Assembly (NCBI RefSeq): GCF_023656565.1 | Contig: NZ_JAMOKG010000001.1 | Coordinates: 1-64,000 of the forward strand | Reading direction: 5' to 3' | Origin: Flavobacterium tyrosinilyticum | GTDB lineage: Bacteria > Bacteroidota > Bacteroidia > Flavobacteriales > Flavobacteriaceae | Length of the DNA stretch: 64,000 bases | In this document: positions 23,891 through 33,285 of the stretch, piece by piece | Position numbering within the stretch: the first letter of the stretch is position 1 | How the letters are laid out: each line of letters starts with the position of its first letter | The notes under the pieces: model-generated | The model's input: the letters and a program-made list of their open reading frames with translations, nothing else | Told to the model about the DNA's origin: nothing | Database searches by the model: none | Translations under genes and position numbers: made by a program

Positions 23891-23956
23891 TGTCACGCTG
23901 AGCGAAGTCGAAGCGCTTTATAGCATAAATGGTCTTCGACTTCGCTCAGACGGACA
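23891..23956. repeat. CTTCGACTTCGCTCAG palindromic repeat, copy 2
   Basis: Arms TGTCACGCTGAGCGAAGTCG and CTTCGACTTCGCTCAGACGG. It fills the umuD-umuC gap and is therefore probably transcribed as a hairpin in the mRNA. First copy at 19967-20033. Confidence 0.8.
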
Positions 23957-23981
23957 AAATAGAACAAAAACACATTTAGAA

Positions 23982-25241
23982 ATGTTTGCTTTAGTCGATT
24001 GTAATAATTTTTATGCTTCTTGCCAAAGAGTATTTGAACCGCATTTAAGAGGAAAACCTATTGTTATTCTCTCCAATAATGACGGCTGTGTTATTTCGCG
24101 TTCTGATGAAGCTAAAGCTTTAGGTATACCAATGGCAATTCCTGCTTTTAAATACGAATCTATTTTTAAGGAAAAGAACATTTTTGTTTATTCTTCAAAT
24201 TATCCGCTCTATGGAGATATGAGCAATCGGGTAATGAATTTGCTTCGAACTTACACGCATGAAATTGAAATTTACAGTATTGACGAAGCTTTTCTAAAGT
24301 TTTCGGGTTACGATTTATTTGATCTGAACACACTTGGCTTAAAAATGCGTAAAGAGGTCACACAAGGAACAGGTATTCCCGTAAGTGTAGGTTTTGCGCC
24401 CACCAAAGCGTTAGCCAAAATGGCGAATAAAATTGCTCGAAAATTTGCCGATCGCACACAGAATGTTTATTCCATTGATTCTGAAGAAAAAAGAATCAAA
24501 GCCCTAAAATGGACTAAAATTGAAGATGTTTGGGGAATTGGGAGAAAACTTGCTAAAAGACTTAAAGCAAAAAAAATTAACACAGCTTATGAATTTACCC
24601 AACTTCCTGATGCTTGGGTAAGAAAAGAAATGTCTGTAGTTGGGCTTCGTTTAAAACATGAATTAGAAGGGAAACCAACTTTAGAATTAGAGGAAGCGTC
24701 AGACCGAAAAATGATTGCCACAACAAGATCTTTCGAAAAAAGATATACTACTTATGAAGAAATATCAGAGCGAATCAGCACATTTACAGCTTCTTGTGCC
24801 GAGAAATTAAGAAGACAGAATTGTCATTGCAATATGGTAACTGTTTTTATACAGACTAGTTTTATAAAAAACGAAGAATCTCATTATTCAAGAAGCATTA
24901 CAATCACAACAGATTTTCCAACCAATTCTACAATAGAACTTAATACGGTTGCTCAAAAAGGATTTAAAGCTATTTTTAAAAAGGGCTATCGCTATAAAAA
25001 AGCAGGTGTAATTGTAATGGGTTTAACACCAAATAGCGAAACACAGCTGAATTTATTCAACACTTCAAACCCTAAACATCAACCTTTAATGAAGGTAATT
25101 GATGAAATGAATCGGAGTTATGGCAACAATAAAATTAAATTCGGCGTGCAATCTTTAGGACGACAATGGAAAATGAAACAAAATAGATTATCCCCTAAAT
25201 TTTCTACTCTCCTTAAAGATGTTATTACAGTTAAAGTTTAA
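23982..25241 (+). CDS. umuC: UmuC, Y-family DNA polymerase (catalytic subunit of Pol V)
   Basis: 419 residues. Y-family palm motif FALVDCNNFYASCQRVFEP at the start supplies the first catalytic Asp, and YSIDEAFL supplies the second acidic cluster. The helix-hairpin-helix thumb around IEDVWGIGRKLAKRLKAK and a little-finger domain follow. The protein performs error-prone bypass of lesions with UmuD'. Full length for the family. The next gene starts 38 bases downstream. Confidence 0.96.
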   Translation: MFALVDCNNFYASCQRVFEPHLRGKPIVILSNNDGCVISRSDEAKALGIPMAIPAFKYESIFKEKNIFVYSSNYPLYGDMSNRVMNLLRTYTHEIEIYSIDEAFLKFSGYDLFDLNTLGLKMRKEVTQGTGIPVSVGFAPTKALAKMANKIARKFADRTQNVYSIDSEEKRIKALKWTKIEDVWGIGRKLAKRLKAKKINTAYEFTQLPDAWVRKEMSVVGLRLKHELEGKPTLELEEASDRKMIATTRSFEKRYTTYEEISERISTFTASCAEKLRRQNCHCNMVTVFIQTSFIKNEESHYSRSITITTDFPTNSTIELNTVAQKGFKAIFKKGYRYKKAGVIVMGLTPNSETQLNLFNTSNPKHQPLMKVIDEMNRSYGNNKIKFGVQSLGRQWKMKQNRLSPKFSTLLKDVITVKV

Positions 25242-25279
25242 TCAAACAACAGAAAAAGAACATTTTACGTTATATAAAG

Positions 25280-26662
25280 ATGAAAAACACGGAATATGCT
25301 ATAGTCGATATCGAAACCACAGGCGGAAATGCCAGTGGAAGCCGTATTACAGAAATTGCCATTATTATTCATGACGGTACAAATGTATTGGATCGTTACG
25401 AAACACTTGTAAATCCTGAACAGGACATACCTCCTTCTATTTTTGGATTGACAGGAATTAACAACGAAATGGTAGCCAATGCGCCCATTTTTGATGCTAT
25501 TTCAGAGAAAGTTTTGGAAATGCTAACTGATCGTGTTTTTGTTGCGCACAACGTGAACTTTGATTATTCATTCGTTCATCATCAACTGGAGCAAGCTGGT
25601 TTTAAATGGTCGGCAAAAAAGCTTTGTACAGTTCGTGCAGCTCGAAAAATCAAACCTGGACTGGGTTCTTATAGTTTAGGAAATCTGTGCAATTCTTTAA
25701 ATATATCTTTAGAAAACAGACACCGTGCCGGCGGAGATGCCGATGCGACTGCTCTTTTATTTTCGCTTTTATTGGAATGGGACGATGCTGGAGAGATTGA
25801 TAAAATGATCAAGAAAACAGCGCAAGATCAGCGCTTGCCGCCCAATTTACCACAAGAAGATTTTAATAATTTACCTGACAAACCAGGAGTCTATTATTTT
25901 TATAATCAGGCAAAAAAAGTGATTTATGTTGGAAAAGCAATCAACTTAAAAAAGCGTGTCACTTCTCATTTTACAGGAAATAATATCAAACCGCAAAGAC
26001 AACATTTTTTAAGAGACATTCACGGAATTTCTTTTGAAGTCTGCGCGACCGAACTAATGGCGCTTCTTTTAGAATGTACTGAAATCAAAAAACTTTGGCC
26101 CACTTATAACAGAGCCTTAAAACGTTTTGAAGCCAAATATGGCATTTATCAATACGAAGCTCGAAACGGCTATAAATATTTGGCAGTTGGTAAATTGAGT
26201 AAATTTCAGACTTGTATTCATGAGTTTAATAGCCAATACGATGGCATTAATTTATTGCGAACTCTAGCCGAGCATTTTGAAATCGATCATCGTTTTTGCA
26301 AATATACAAGACCAGAAGAAGGCGAATTTTTCCAAAACAATGATACAAAAGATTTGCCAGACGTTTCATTTCATAACCAACAAGTCGACAATGCTATTGA
26401 ATTTTTATTGAATAACAGACCAAGTTTTGCCATTATAGATAAAGGACGTTCTACAGACGAAAGAAGCTGTATTTGGATCGAAAATGGTCATTTTCATGGA
26501 ATGGGCTACATTCCGAGAGATGTTGCCATCAACGATTCTGATGAAGTAAAAAATTATGTTACGCCTTATAAAAGCAATCAATATATTGAACAGTTAATTT
26601 TTGCTTACGCAGAAAAACATCCGAGAAAAATATTCTTTAACAAACAACTTTTCATTTCCTAA
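25280..26662 (+). CDS. Exonuclease (Pol III epsilon-like) fused to GIY-YIG endonuclease
   Basis: 460 residues. Residues 1-170 are a DEDDh exonuclease (AIVDIETTGG, NVNFDYSFVHHQL, HRAGGDADATALL). Residues 195-275 are a UvrC-type GIY-YIG domain (KPGVYYFYNQAKKVIYVGKA). The rest is an unassigned C-terminal domain. The layout is that of epsilon-like/UvrC-like fusion proteins related to Cho. A role in excision of damaged DNA fits its place 38 bases behind umuC and 38 bases ahead of alkB. Confidence 0.9.
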   Translation: MKNTEYAIVDIETTGGNASGSRITEIAIIIHDGTNVLDRYETLVNPEQDIPPSIFGLTGINNEMVANAPIFDAISEKVLEMLTDRVFVAHNVNFDYSFVHHQLEQAGFKWSAKKLCTVRAARKIKPGLGSYSLGNLCNSLNISLENRHRAGGDADATALLFSLLLEWDDAGEIDKMIKKTAQDQRLPPNLPQEDFNNLPDKPGVYYFYNQAKKVIYVGKAINLKKRVTSHFTGNNIKPQRQHFLRDIHGISFEVCATELMALLLECTEIKKLWPTYNRALKRFEAKYGIYQYEARNGYKYLAVGKLSKFQTCIHEFNSQYDGINLLRTLAEHFEIDHRFCKYTRPEEGEFFQNNDTKDLPDVSFHNQQVDNAIEFLLNNRPSFAIIDKGRSTDERSCIWIENGHFHGMGYIPRDVAINDSDEVKNYVTPYKSNQYIEQLIFAYAEKHPRKIFFNKQLFIS

Positions 26663-26700
26663 ACCAATAAAAATAGAGCTGTAAAACTAAAATCTGAATT

Positions 26701-27327
26701 ATGACACTATTTAGCGACACCGAATTATTTACTACAGGTTTGGGAGGAAAAAAAATATTTGACATTCCAGATTCTGAATTAATTTTAATCGATAACTTTT
26801 TTACCAAAGAAGAATCTGATGCTTTTTACGAGAGAATACTTCGCAAAACCAAATGGAGAGAGTATGAAATGGAAATTTACGATAAAACTTATACCGTTCC
26901 GCGAATGATTTCTTGGTATGAAGATAAAGATAATCCTGGGGCAGATCCAAACGGACCAGATTGGACTTATGAATTGTTAAAAATTAGAGGCCGTGTAGAA
27001 AAAGAAACACAGCTTGATTTTAATACTGTATTATTGAATTTATACCGAGACGGAAATGATGGCGTAGGTTGGCATAGCGACAAAGAACATAATACAGGTC
27101 CAAATCCTATTATTGCTTCCGTTACTTTTGGAGAAACGAGAATGTTTAAACTTCGCCATAAATTCAGAAAAGAAATTCCGCCAATTGAGATTCCGCTGCA
27201 TCATGGATCCTTTTTGTTGATGGCTGGAACTACTAATAGTTTTTGGCAACATCAAGTTCCAAAAACGGCTCGAGATGTTTTACCAAGGATCAATCTTACC
27301 TTTAGAAGAACTAATCGAAATCTTTGA
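26701..27327 (+). CDS. alkB: AlkB-like 2-oxoglutarate/Fe(II) dioxygenase for alkylation repair
   Basis: 208 residues. Iron ligands H125 and D127 in GWHSDKEH and H184 in FWQHQVP. The Arg that binds 2-oxoglutarate is in RINLTFRRT near the C-terminus. The segment LNLYRDGNDGVGWHSD is characteristic of ALKBH2/3-like enzymes. It removes methyl groups such as 1-meA and 3-meC from DNA or RNA by oxidation. It is the last gene of the umuDC cassette, and no clear terminator follows. Confidence 0.93.
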   Translation: MTLFSDTELFTTGLGGKKIFDIPDSELILIDNFFTKEESDAFYERILRKTKWREYEMEIYDKTYTVPRMISWYEDKDNPGADPNGPDWTYELLKIRGRVEKETQLDFNTVLLNLYRDGNDGVGWHSDKEHNTGPNPIIASVTFGETRMFKLRHKFRKEIPPIEIPLHHGSFLLMAGTTNSFWQHQVPKTARDVLPRINLTFRRTNRNL

Positions 27328-27453
27328 TTTTTATAGCATTGAATCTTTAAAAAGAAGCAATTTTTACTCCAAACAACGTAAGATATTCCTTCTTTAAAAA
27401 GTTAAAACATGCACTATATGAACCTTTTACTAGGCAAAACCTATCTTTTTTAC

Positions 27454-27461
27454 TATTTTTG
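27454..27461 (+). promoter_or_regulatory. -7 box for the DUF1810 gene
   Basis: TATTTTTG. Transcription would start near 27468, so the ATG at 27489 is the start rather than an in-frame codon at 27459. Confidence 0.6.
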
Positions 27462-27488
27462 CAACCTTTTTTAAAATACAATACCGTA

Positions 27489-27950
27489 ATGGCTTATTCG
27501 AACAATGATTTAGCGCGTTTCTTAGACGCACAGAACAAACTTTATCTTACCGCTCTTTCTGAAATCAGTAAAGGGAAAAAAGAAACACACTGGATGTGGT
27601 TTATTTTCCCGCAAATAAAAGGCTTAGGAAAAAGCGATACTGCAAATCTTTATGCCATTAATGATTTAAAAGAAGCTACAGATTATTTGGAACATCCAAT
27701 TTTGGGAAAACATTTAATCGAAATTTCAGAGTTGCTTGTGACTTTTAAAATGAAATCGGCTGACGGAATTTTTGGAGATTTAGATGCTCGAAAATTGCGT
27801 TCATGCATGACTTTGTTTTCTTTGGTTGAAAATGCAAATCCGATATTTCAGGAAATTTTGGACGCTTTCTTCTCTGGAGAAACCGATCCGCTTACTTTGT
27901 CTATTATTAATTCAACTATAAAATCTGTTGATGAACCAGTTACCATATAA
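27489..27950 (+). CDS. DUF1810 family protein
   Basis: 153 residues from the ATG at 27489, chosen because the -7 box at 27454-27461 would lie inside a longer frame. Conserved family segments are RFLDAQ, HWMWFIFPQIKGLG and the SCMTLF stretch near residue 110. Small, soluble and all-helical. The biochemical function of DUF1810 (YkaA-like) proteins is not known to me. It is transcribed alone and ends in a good terminator at 27979. Confidence 0.88.
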   Translation: MAYSNNDLARFLDAQNKLYLTALSEISKGKKETHWMWFIFPQIKGLGKSDTANLYAINDLKEATDYLEHPILGKHLIEISELLVTFKMKSADGIFGDLDARKLRSCMTLFSLVENANPIFQEILDAFFSGETDPLTLSIINSTIKSVDEPVTI

Positions 27951-27978
27951 CTAGCGTTTTCAACGATTATTTACATTT

Positions 27979-28008
27979 AAAAGACACTAATTATAGTGTC
28001 TTTTTTTT
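27979..28008 (+). terminator. Terminator of the DUF1810 gene
   Basis: AAAAGACACTA / TAGTGTCTTTT stem with a short loop and eight T. Confidence 0.85.
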
Positions 28009-28108
28009 GTTTGCAAACTTAGCAGTTTAATAAAACTGAAACATAAATCATTCATTTAAAAAGAATTAATCTTAAATTGCATAATTAACCTCAAATCTAA
28101 ACCAAATT

Positions 28109-28510
28109 ATGACCGAAAAAATCAAAGCTTTACAAATTATCCATCTTGGCATTTGCGTAGGAACCATTATCGCTTATTTTATTGTGGGCGATATTTCGCT
28201 AGAAACACTACAAGTTCCTACTGTTGATTCTGCTTCCATAATATATCTTGCAATTCCTGTTCTAGCCTTTGTTTTGAGTAGTATATTATTTAAAGCGCAA
28301 TTAAAACAGATTGACCCAAAGCTAAAACTTGAAGACAAATTGCCTATCTATCAAACAGCTTCAATTATGCGATGGGCAGTTTTGGAAGGCGCTGCTTTTA
28401 TTATTTTATTTCTTAAACCTGATTTTATACTATTTGGAATTCTTCTCATTATCTATCTTCTTTTTCTAAGACCAACAGAAGAAAAAATTAATAACGATTT
28501 ATCCAATTAG
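28109..28510 (+). CDS. Small four-span membrane protein, unknown function
   Basis: 133 residues with hydrophobic stretches at about 8-28, 45-65, 88-103 and 105-123, and charged linkers (LKQIDPKLKLEDKLP between the second and third). No signal peptide beyond the first span and no motif I recognise. Similar short proteins in flavobacteria are conserved but uncharacterised, from memory. It ends just before a terminator shared with the convergent permease. Confidence 0.7.
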   Translation: MTEKIKALQIIHLGICVGTIIAYFIVGDISLETLQVPTVDSASIIYLAIPVLAFVLSSILFKAQLKQIDPKLKLEDKLPIYQTASIMRWAVLEGAAFIILFLKPDFILFGILLIIYLLFLRPTEEKINNDLSN

Positions 28511-28531
28511 TAAACCACACATACCTTAAAT

Positions 28532-28567
28532 AAAAAAGCATCTTGAAATAGATCAAGATGCTTTTTT
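28532..28567. terminator. Bidirectional terminator
   Basis: AAAAAAGCATCTTGA / TCAAGATGCTTTTTT with a six-base loop. A-tract and T-tract on both sides serve the plus-strand membrane gene and the minus-strand permease. Confidence 0.88.
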
Positions 28568-28600
28568 ATTTAGTAGTTTTTCAACTTCAAATAGAAAATA

Positions 28601-30010
28601 TTATTCGCTTGGTTTTGTTAAATAGTAAACTGGAATTCCAGTTAGCATAATTAATACTCCCCAGCCACAGGTTGAAAATTTTGTAATTAATAACGAAACA
28701 CAAATTGCTGATGCTACAATAATATACACCATTGGCAAAAACGGATATCCAAAAGCTTTATAAGGTCTTTCTACATCTGGCATTTTTTTTCTTAGAATAA
28801 AAATTCCGTAAATAGTCAAAATGTAAAAAATCAGTACAATTATAATTACAAAATCTAATAAATCGCCATATTTCCCTGTTAGACATAAAGCTGAAGCCCA
28901 AACACATTGCGCCCAAAGTGCCCAAGCAGGAACACTCGAACTATTTAAAACAGCAGCTTTTTTGAAAAATAAACCATCTTTTGCCATTGTATAATAAACT
29001 CTTGCTCCAGCCATAATTAATCCGTTGTTGCAGGCAAAAGTCGAAATCATAATCATAATTGCGATAATCAAAGCTCCAATATTTCCAAAAATATAATCTG
29101 AAGCCACAACTGCAACACGATCAAACTTTGCTGTTGCAATTTCGTCAAACGGAATTACAGCCAAATACATCAGATTTGTCACAACATAAAGACAAGTAAC
29201 AATAAACGTTCCTAGAAACAGGCTAAGACCAACATTTCGTTTCGGATTTTTAATTTCACCCGCGATAAAAGTCACACCGTTCCACGCATCGCTAGAAAAC
29301 AATGATCCAACCATTGCTGCCGAAATTCCAGAAATTAGAGCCGTTCCACTAATTGGAAGCCATGAACCGCTTTCTTTGTCAAATGTTTTTGTACTCCATC
29401 CGTCTGCCCAGTTTGCATCCCAAACAGAAGCTTTGGCGGCAAGCGTTAATCCAAAAATAACTAAACCAAGAAGCGATAAAATTTTAATTATGGTTAAAAC
29501 GGTTTGTAGAATTTTTCCGTTTTTCACTCCACGACTATTAATAAAAGTCAGAATGATAATGGTTAAAATCGAAACTAGTTGCGCTGCATTCAGTTTAAAG
29601 GCGCCTAATTCGTAAAGAATATTTTCATCACTTAACGGCTCATACAAATAAGCTGCAAATTTTGAAAAAGCCACCCCAACTGCCGCGATAGTTCCAGTCT
29701 GAATAACCGCAAAAAAACTCCAGCCGTATAAAAAGGCAATCAGCTTATTATAAGCTTCTTTCAGGTACACATATTGTCCTCCTGCTTTTGGGAACATCGC
29801 ACTCAATTCGCCGTAACTAACTGCTGCGACAACAGTAATAAATCCAGACAAAAGCCAGATCAAGGTAAGCCATCCCGCCGAACCCACTTGTCTGGCTATA
29901 TCGGCGCTTACAATAAATATCCCGGATCCGATCATAGAGCCAACCACAAGCATGGTTCCGTCTAAGAGGCCGAGTTCTCTTTTAAAATGTTCTTGGTCGT
30001 TTTCTTGCAT
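28601..30010 (-). CDS. APC-superfamily amino acid permease
   Basis: 469 residues with about twelve hydrophobic spans. The family signature GSMIGSGIFIV in the first span and the fourth-quarter conserved AFGYPFLP region are seen. It transports an amino acid by proton symport or exchange; the substrate cannot be told. It resembles LAT-type/SteT-like members. It is transcribed alone on the minus strand, and the upstream 235 bases to the divergent T9SS gene contain no obvious -7 match. Confidence 0.9.
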   Translation of the reverse strand: MQENDQEHFKRELGLLDGTMLVVGSMIGSGIFIVSADIARQVGSAGWLTLIWLLSGFITVVAAVSYGELSAMFPKAGGQYVYLKEAYNKLIAFLYGWSFFAVIQTGTIAAVGVAFSKFAAYLYEPLSDENILYELGAFKLNAAQLVSILTIIILTFINSRGVKNGKILQTVLTIIKILSLLGLVIFGLTLAAKASVWDANWADGWSTKTFDKESGSWLPISGTALISGISAAMVGSLFSSDAWNGVTFIAGEIKNPKRNVGLSLFLGTFIVTCLYVVTNLMYLAVIPFDEIATAKFDRVAVVASDYIFGNIGALIIAIMIMISTFACNNGLIMAGARVYYTMAKDGLFFKKAAVLNSSSVPAWALWAQCVWASALCLTGKYGDLLDFVIIIVLIFYILTIYGIFILRKKMPDVERPYKAFGYPFLPMVYIIVASAICVSLLITKFSTCGWGVLIMLTGIPVYYLTKPSE

Positions 30011-30245
30011 TTTTATTGGTTTAGGTTGGCTAAAGATATACTTTTTTTGGAAATTTCAATTAAAGAAAACGATTTCATGATATTTATTGCATTAGGAAAC
30101 TTTTAGTCTATTTAGTAAAAAAATTAGAGACTTTTCTTGTTTAAAATTTATTTGTCTTTGAACATTATATTGACTTATATTTATCACGAAACTAACTAAC
30201 CTTTGAATTATACATTTAGACAATGTGTTAAAATTAGCATTCCCC

Positions 30246-32012
30246 ATGAAATTACAAATTTTTACATTTTTATTCTTTTTACTTACTACTATTTCCCATT
30301 CACAAATACCTGTCGCTGGCGAACTTGATACTAGCTTTGGAGATTCTGGAACCTTAACTCTTGATGAAAAAATGTATCTTTTACCTTATTCAATTAAGGT
30401 TCAACCCAAAACAGGGGATATACTTATTGCCGGTTGTTATGAAAAGACCGAAGGGCATTTTGTTGGATTTATAAGAAAGTATGATTTTTATGGCAATCCT
30501 AAAAAAGATTTCGGAACAAACGGCTTTCTCGAAATATCTGATTTAGTTTATAAAAGCTATGTACTATACAGAACATATTTTGAATCTTCTGATAATGATT
30601 CTCGTATTTATATACGAGGAGCACGCTCTAATTTAGATGGTTCATCTGTTTATTTTATAAGTAGATATTTGTCAAATGGAACCCTAGACACAAGTTATGG
30701 AACAAATGGTTCAATTGATATTCATGGCCAAATACATGGAAATTATATTTACTCTCTCCTATTAAACCCTATTACTCAACATCAAACTCTTAATCGCTAT
30801 AATTTATCCGATGGATCCTTAGATTCGTCATTTAATAATGGAGATCTTCCTTTTTCAAATTCAGAAATTACATTATATCGAAACCAATATGACCAAATAA
30901 ACTTTCAAGATGATGGAAAAATAATTTTATCTGGATACGAAGGTCAAAGAGGTATTATTGTGTGTTTTGACAATACTGGCCATATCGATACAGGTTTTGG
31001 CGTTAATGGATTTTATAGAGCCGATCCGAATTATGTTAAAGATATTTTTTTTACTAAAATTCAATCTGATGGGAAAATTATTTTCCTAAATCGACAATTT
31101 ACAACAAACAATCCTGCAACTATTTTAGGACGATTAAACAAAGATGGAAGTCTAGATACGAGCTATGGCGATTCTGGTTATTTCAGACATAGGCTATATG
31201 GCTCAATCTTTTTTGCAGACATAGCTCTACAATCCGACGACAAAATAATTTTTTGTGGCAGTTACAATTTCGAGAATAATGACGATAATTTTCTATATAC
31301 TACAAGAGTATCTAAAGAAGGTAAACTTGATTTTTGGAAAAATGATTTACCAAGTATCTACTCTGAAAATTGGTCTCTAGCTTTAGTAAAAGATTCTTAT
31401 TTGTTTTCATTAGGACTTAAAAGCCCTAATGTATTCGAAAAAAATTTTCCTCTTATTAGGAAAATGTTTTTAAAACAACCTGAAATTTCAATTAACGGAA
31501 GTAGTCTTCCAGATAATGCAACAGATATAGTTCTACCTACAACTGATGGTATTTTGTACACTATAGATAATGTGGTATTATCTCAAGGCGATATTAAATT
31601 TCGCTTAGACAAGTCAGATAATTTATATTGGGGCAAATCAGAATCAGCACCATTTCTTTCTGGAATATCTACTATGGGAGCTGAAACTATTAAAATAGAC
31701 ACACCAGGAACCTACAAAATCAATTTTAATATAAAAACTGGTGCTTATAGTCTTATTAATAATACATTGGGAATAGAAGATTTTAACAATCAAAAATTGA
31801 AATTTGTTTTTTATCCAAATCCTTCAAAAGAAAAAATAACTTTTAATGAGAACTTGAAATCAATAAAAGTTTATGCTACAGATGGAAAATTAATAAATAG
31901 TAATTTGGTTAATAACGAAATCAATATTAGCAGTTTTCCAAAAGGAGTTTATTATTTTCAAGTCGTGACAGAAAACGATACTATAATTGGAGATAAATTC
32001 ATTAAAGAGTAG
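30246..32012 (+). CDS. Secreted T9SS protein with delta-60 repeats
   Basis: 588 residues from the ATG at 30246, which opens a signal peptide (KLQIFTFLFFLLTTISHSQ). Repeated units of about 50-60 residues with LDTSFGDSG, LDTSYGTNG and IDTGFGVNG followed by a DGKIILSG-type strand are delta-60/beta-propeller-like repeats. The C-terminal 75 residues (FYPNPSKEKI to GDKFIKE) are a type A sorting domain for the type IX secretion system. A SusE/F-like segment may lie between (around 430-510). The target is unknown. The DUF5958 gene follows by eight bases. Confidence 0.85.
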   Translation: MKLQIFTFLFFLLTTISHSQIPVAGELDTSFGDSGTLTLDEKMYLLPYSIKVQPKTGDILIAGCYEKTEGHFVGFIRKYDFYGNPKKDFGTNGFLEISDLVYKSYVLYRTYFESSDNDSRIYIRGARSNLDGSSVYFISRYLSNGTLDTSYGTNGSIDIHGQIHGNYIYSLLLNPITQHQTLNRYNLSDGSLDSSFNNGDLPFSNSEITLYRNQYDQINFQDDGKIILSGYEGQRGIIVCFDNTGHIDTGFGVNGFYRADPNYVKDIFFTKIQSDGKIIFLNRQFTTNNPATILGRLNKDGSLDTSYGDSGYFRHRLYGSIFFADIALQSDDKIIFCGSYNFENNDDNFLYTTRVSKEGKLDFWKNDLPSIYSENWSLALVKDSYLFSLGLKSPNVFEKNFPLIRKMFLKQPEISINGSSLPDNATDIVLPTTDGILYTIDNVVLSQGDIKFRLDKSDNLYWGKSESAPFLSGISTMGAETIKIDTPGTYKINFNIKTGAYSLINNTLGIEDFNNQKLKFVFYPNPSKEKITFNENLKSIKVYATDGKLINSNLVNNEINISSFPKGVYYFQVVTENDTIIGDKFIKE

Positions 32013-32020
32013 AAAACATA

Positions 32021-32419
32021 TTGAACAAGACAGAAGAAATAATCAATAAGATCGCCCAAGATAAATTAGATTTTCATCTTGGGTTGCATATTTTGCTAGA
32101 AGAAGATTATAGTTTTAAAGAGCTTTTTAATACTCTACATAACTATATTATCAATTCTATTCCAAACAAAACAGATTATAATTCAGAAGCGTATCAAAGA
32201 GCAATAAATAGTATTCCACTAAAACCAACTTTCACGCCAATTATAATCTTAAAAAGTTTCTCCAATAAAATTGCTTTCTATAAATTGGCTTCACTGCCAG
32301 AAAATGAAAATAAAAAAGTAATAACTTCTTTACTTTGGATTTTTAAAATTACAGATACAGAAAGAAGAAATACAGAATGCAAAAACGGCTGTGGTCATTT
32401 TTGGCATGAATTAGAATAA
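32021..32419 (+). CDS. DUF5958 family protein with TTG start
   Basis: 132 residues. The C-terminal part matches the DUF5958 pattern: TPIIILK, the LPENENKK segment, and a closing Cys/His cluster ECKNGCGHFWHELE that could bind a metal. The start is TTG at 32021, eight bases behind the T9SS gene, and no in-frame ATG or GTG is nearby. It looks co-transcribed. Function unknown. Recognition is from memory of the family. Confidence 0.68.
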   Translation: MNKTEEIINKIAQDKLDFHLGLHILLEEDYSFKELFNTLHNYIINSIPNKTDYNSEAYQRAINSIPLKPTFTPIIILKSFSNKIAFYKLASLPENENKKVITSLLWIFKITDTERRNTECKNGCGHFWHELE

Positions 32420-32526
32420 CTTTTAAATGAGTTTTTCAATTTTAAATTGAAAAACAACAGAACAATCTTTTATCCTTGGTTTTGAAGCATTAGAATTTTT
32501 CATTAATTTTAAATAAAAACAGCATC

Positions 32527-33285
32527 ATGACTTGGGATCCAAAAAAATACAACGAATTTAAAGAAGAACGTTCTAAACCTTTTCATGATCTTACAAGTCA
32601 TATTGTTGACAAACCCAATCTGAAAGTTATAGACCTGGGGTGCGGAACGGGTGAACTTACCCAAAAATTATATCAAAAACTTACCAATCCGTTTGTTTTG
32701 GGTATCGATAATTCTGCTGAAATGTTAGCGAAAGCACCAATACAAGAAAATCTTGAGTTTAAAGATAAAACCATTTTAGAACAGATTGCTGATGAAACCA
32801 AATGGGATTTGATTTTTTCAAACGCCGCATTACAATGGATTGATAATCATTACGAGCTTTTCCCAAAAATTATATCGTGCATTAATTCAGGCGGACAGCT
32901 AGCTGTTCAGATGCCGCAGCAAAATGAAAATATCCTCAATAAAATACTTTTCCAATTGGTGCAGGAAGAGCCCTTTGCATCGTATCTTAAAAATTGGACA
33001 CGTCCTTCACCAGTATTGACTTTAGATGAATATGCCAAAATCCTTTTCGAAAATGGCGGTACCGATTTGGTTCTGTATGAGAAAGTTTATCCTATAATTT
33101 CTACTAATAAAGATGACTTTTTTGAGTTCATTTCGGGTTCTGCCTTAACTGCTTATCAAGAAAGATTGAATGAGCAGGAATTTACCGCTTTAACAACAGA
33201 ATTTAAGAAAAGAATAGATGCTTATTTTCCTTCAGTTCCTTCAATCTATGCGTTTAGACGATTGATTATTTACGCTAAATTTTAA
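32527..33285 (+). CDS. SAM-dependent methyltransferase, trans-aconitate 2-methyltransferase-like
   Basis: 252 residues, class I methyltransferase. Motif I is VIDLGCGTGELTQ, acidic motif II is in GIDNSAEML, and the WDLIFSNAALQWI stretch follows. The N-terminus (TWDPKKYNEFKEERSKPF) and the overall layout match Tam, which methylates trans-aconitate, an aconitase by-product. Two aconitase genes occur 7-10 kb downstream, but they are not linked in an operon. The substrate is not proven. Confidence 0.85.
   Translation: MTWDPKKYNEFKEERSKPFHDLTSHIVDKPNLKVIDLGCGTGELTQKLYQKLTNPFVLGIDNSAEMLAKAPIQENLEFKDKTILEQIADETKWDLIFSNAALQWIDNHYELFPKIISCINSGGQLAVQMPQQNENILNKILFQLVQEEPFASYLKNWTRPSPVLTLDEYAKILFENGGTDLVLYEKVYPIISTNKDDFFEFISGSALTAYQERLNEQEFTALTTEFKKRIDAYFPSVPSIYAFRRLIIYAKF

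Noticed and set aside
7895..23956. CRISPR array suggested by repeated palindromes
   Set aside because: Repeats belong to different families, are irregularly spaced, occur in single or paired copies, and no cas gene is present.
22564..25241. Prophage remnant suggested by the CI-like repressor and umuDC
   Set aside because: No integrase, att site, structural or lysis genes nearby; neighbours are housekeeping or repair genes and codon use by eye is like the surroundings.
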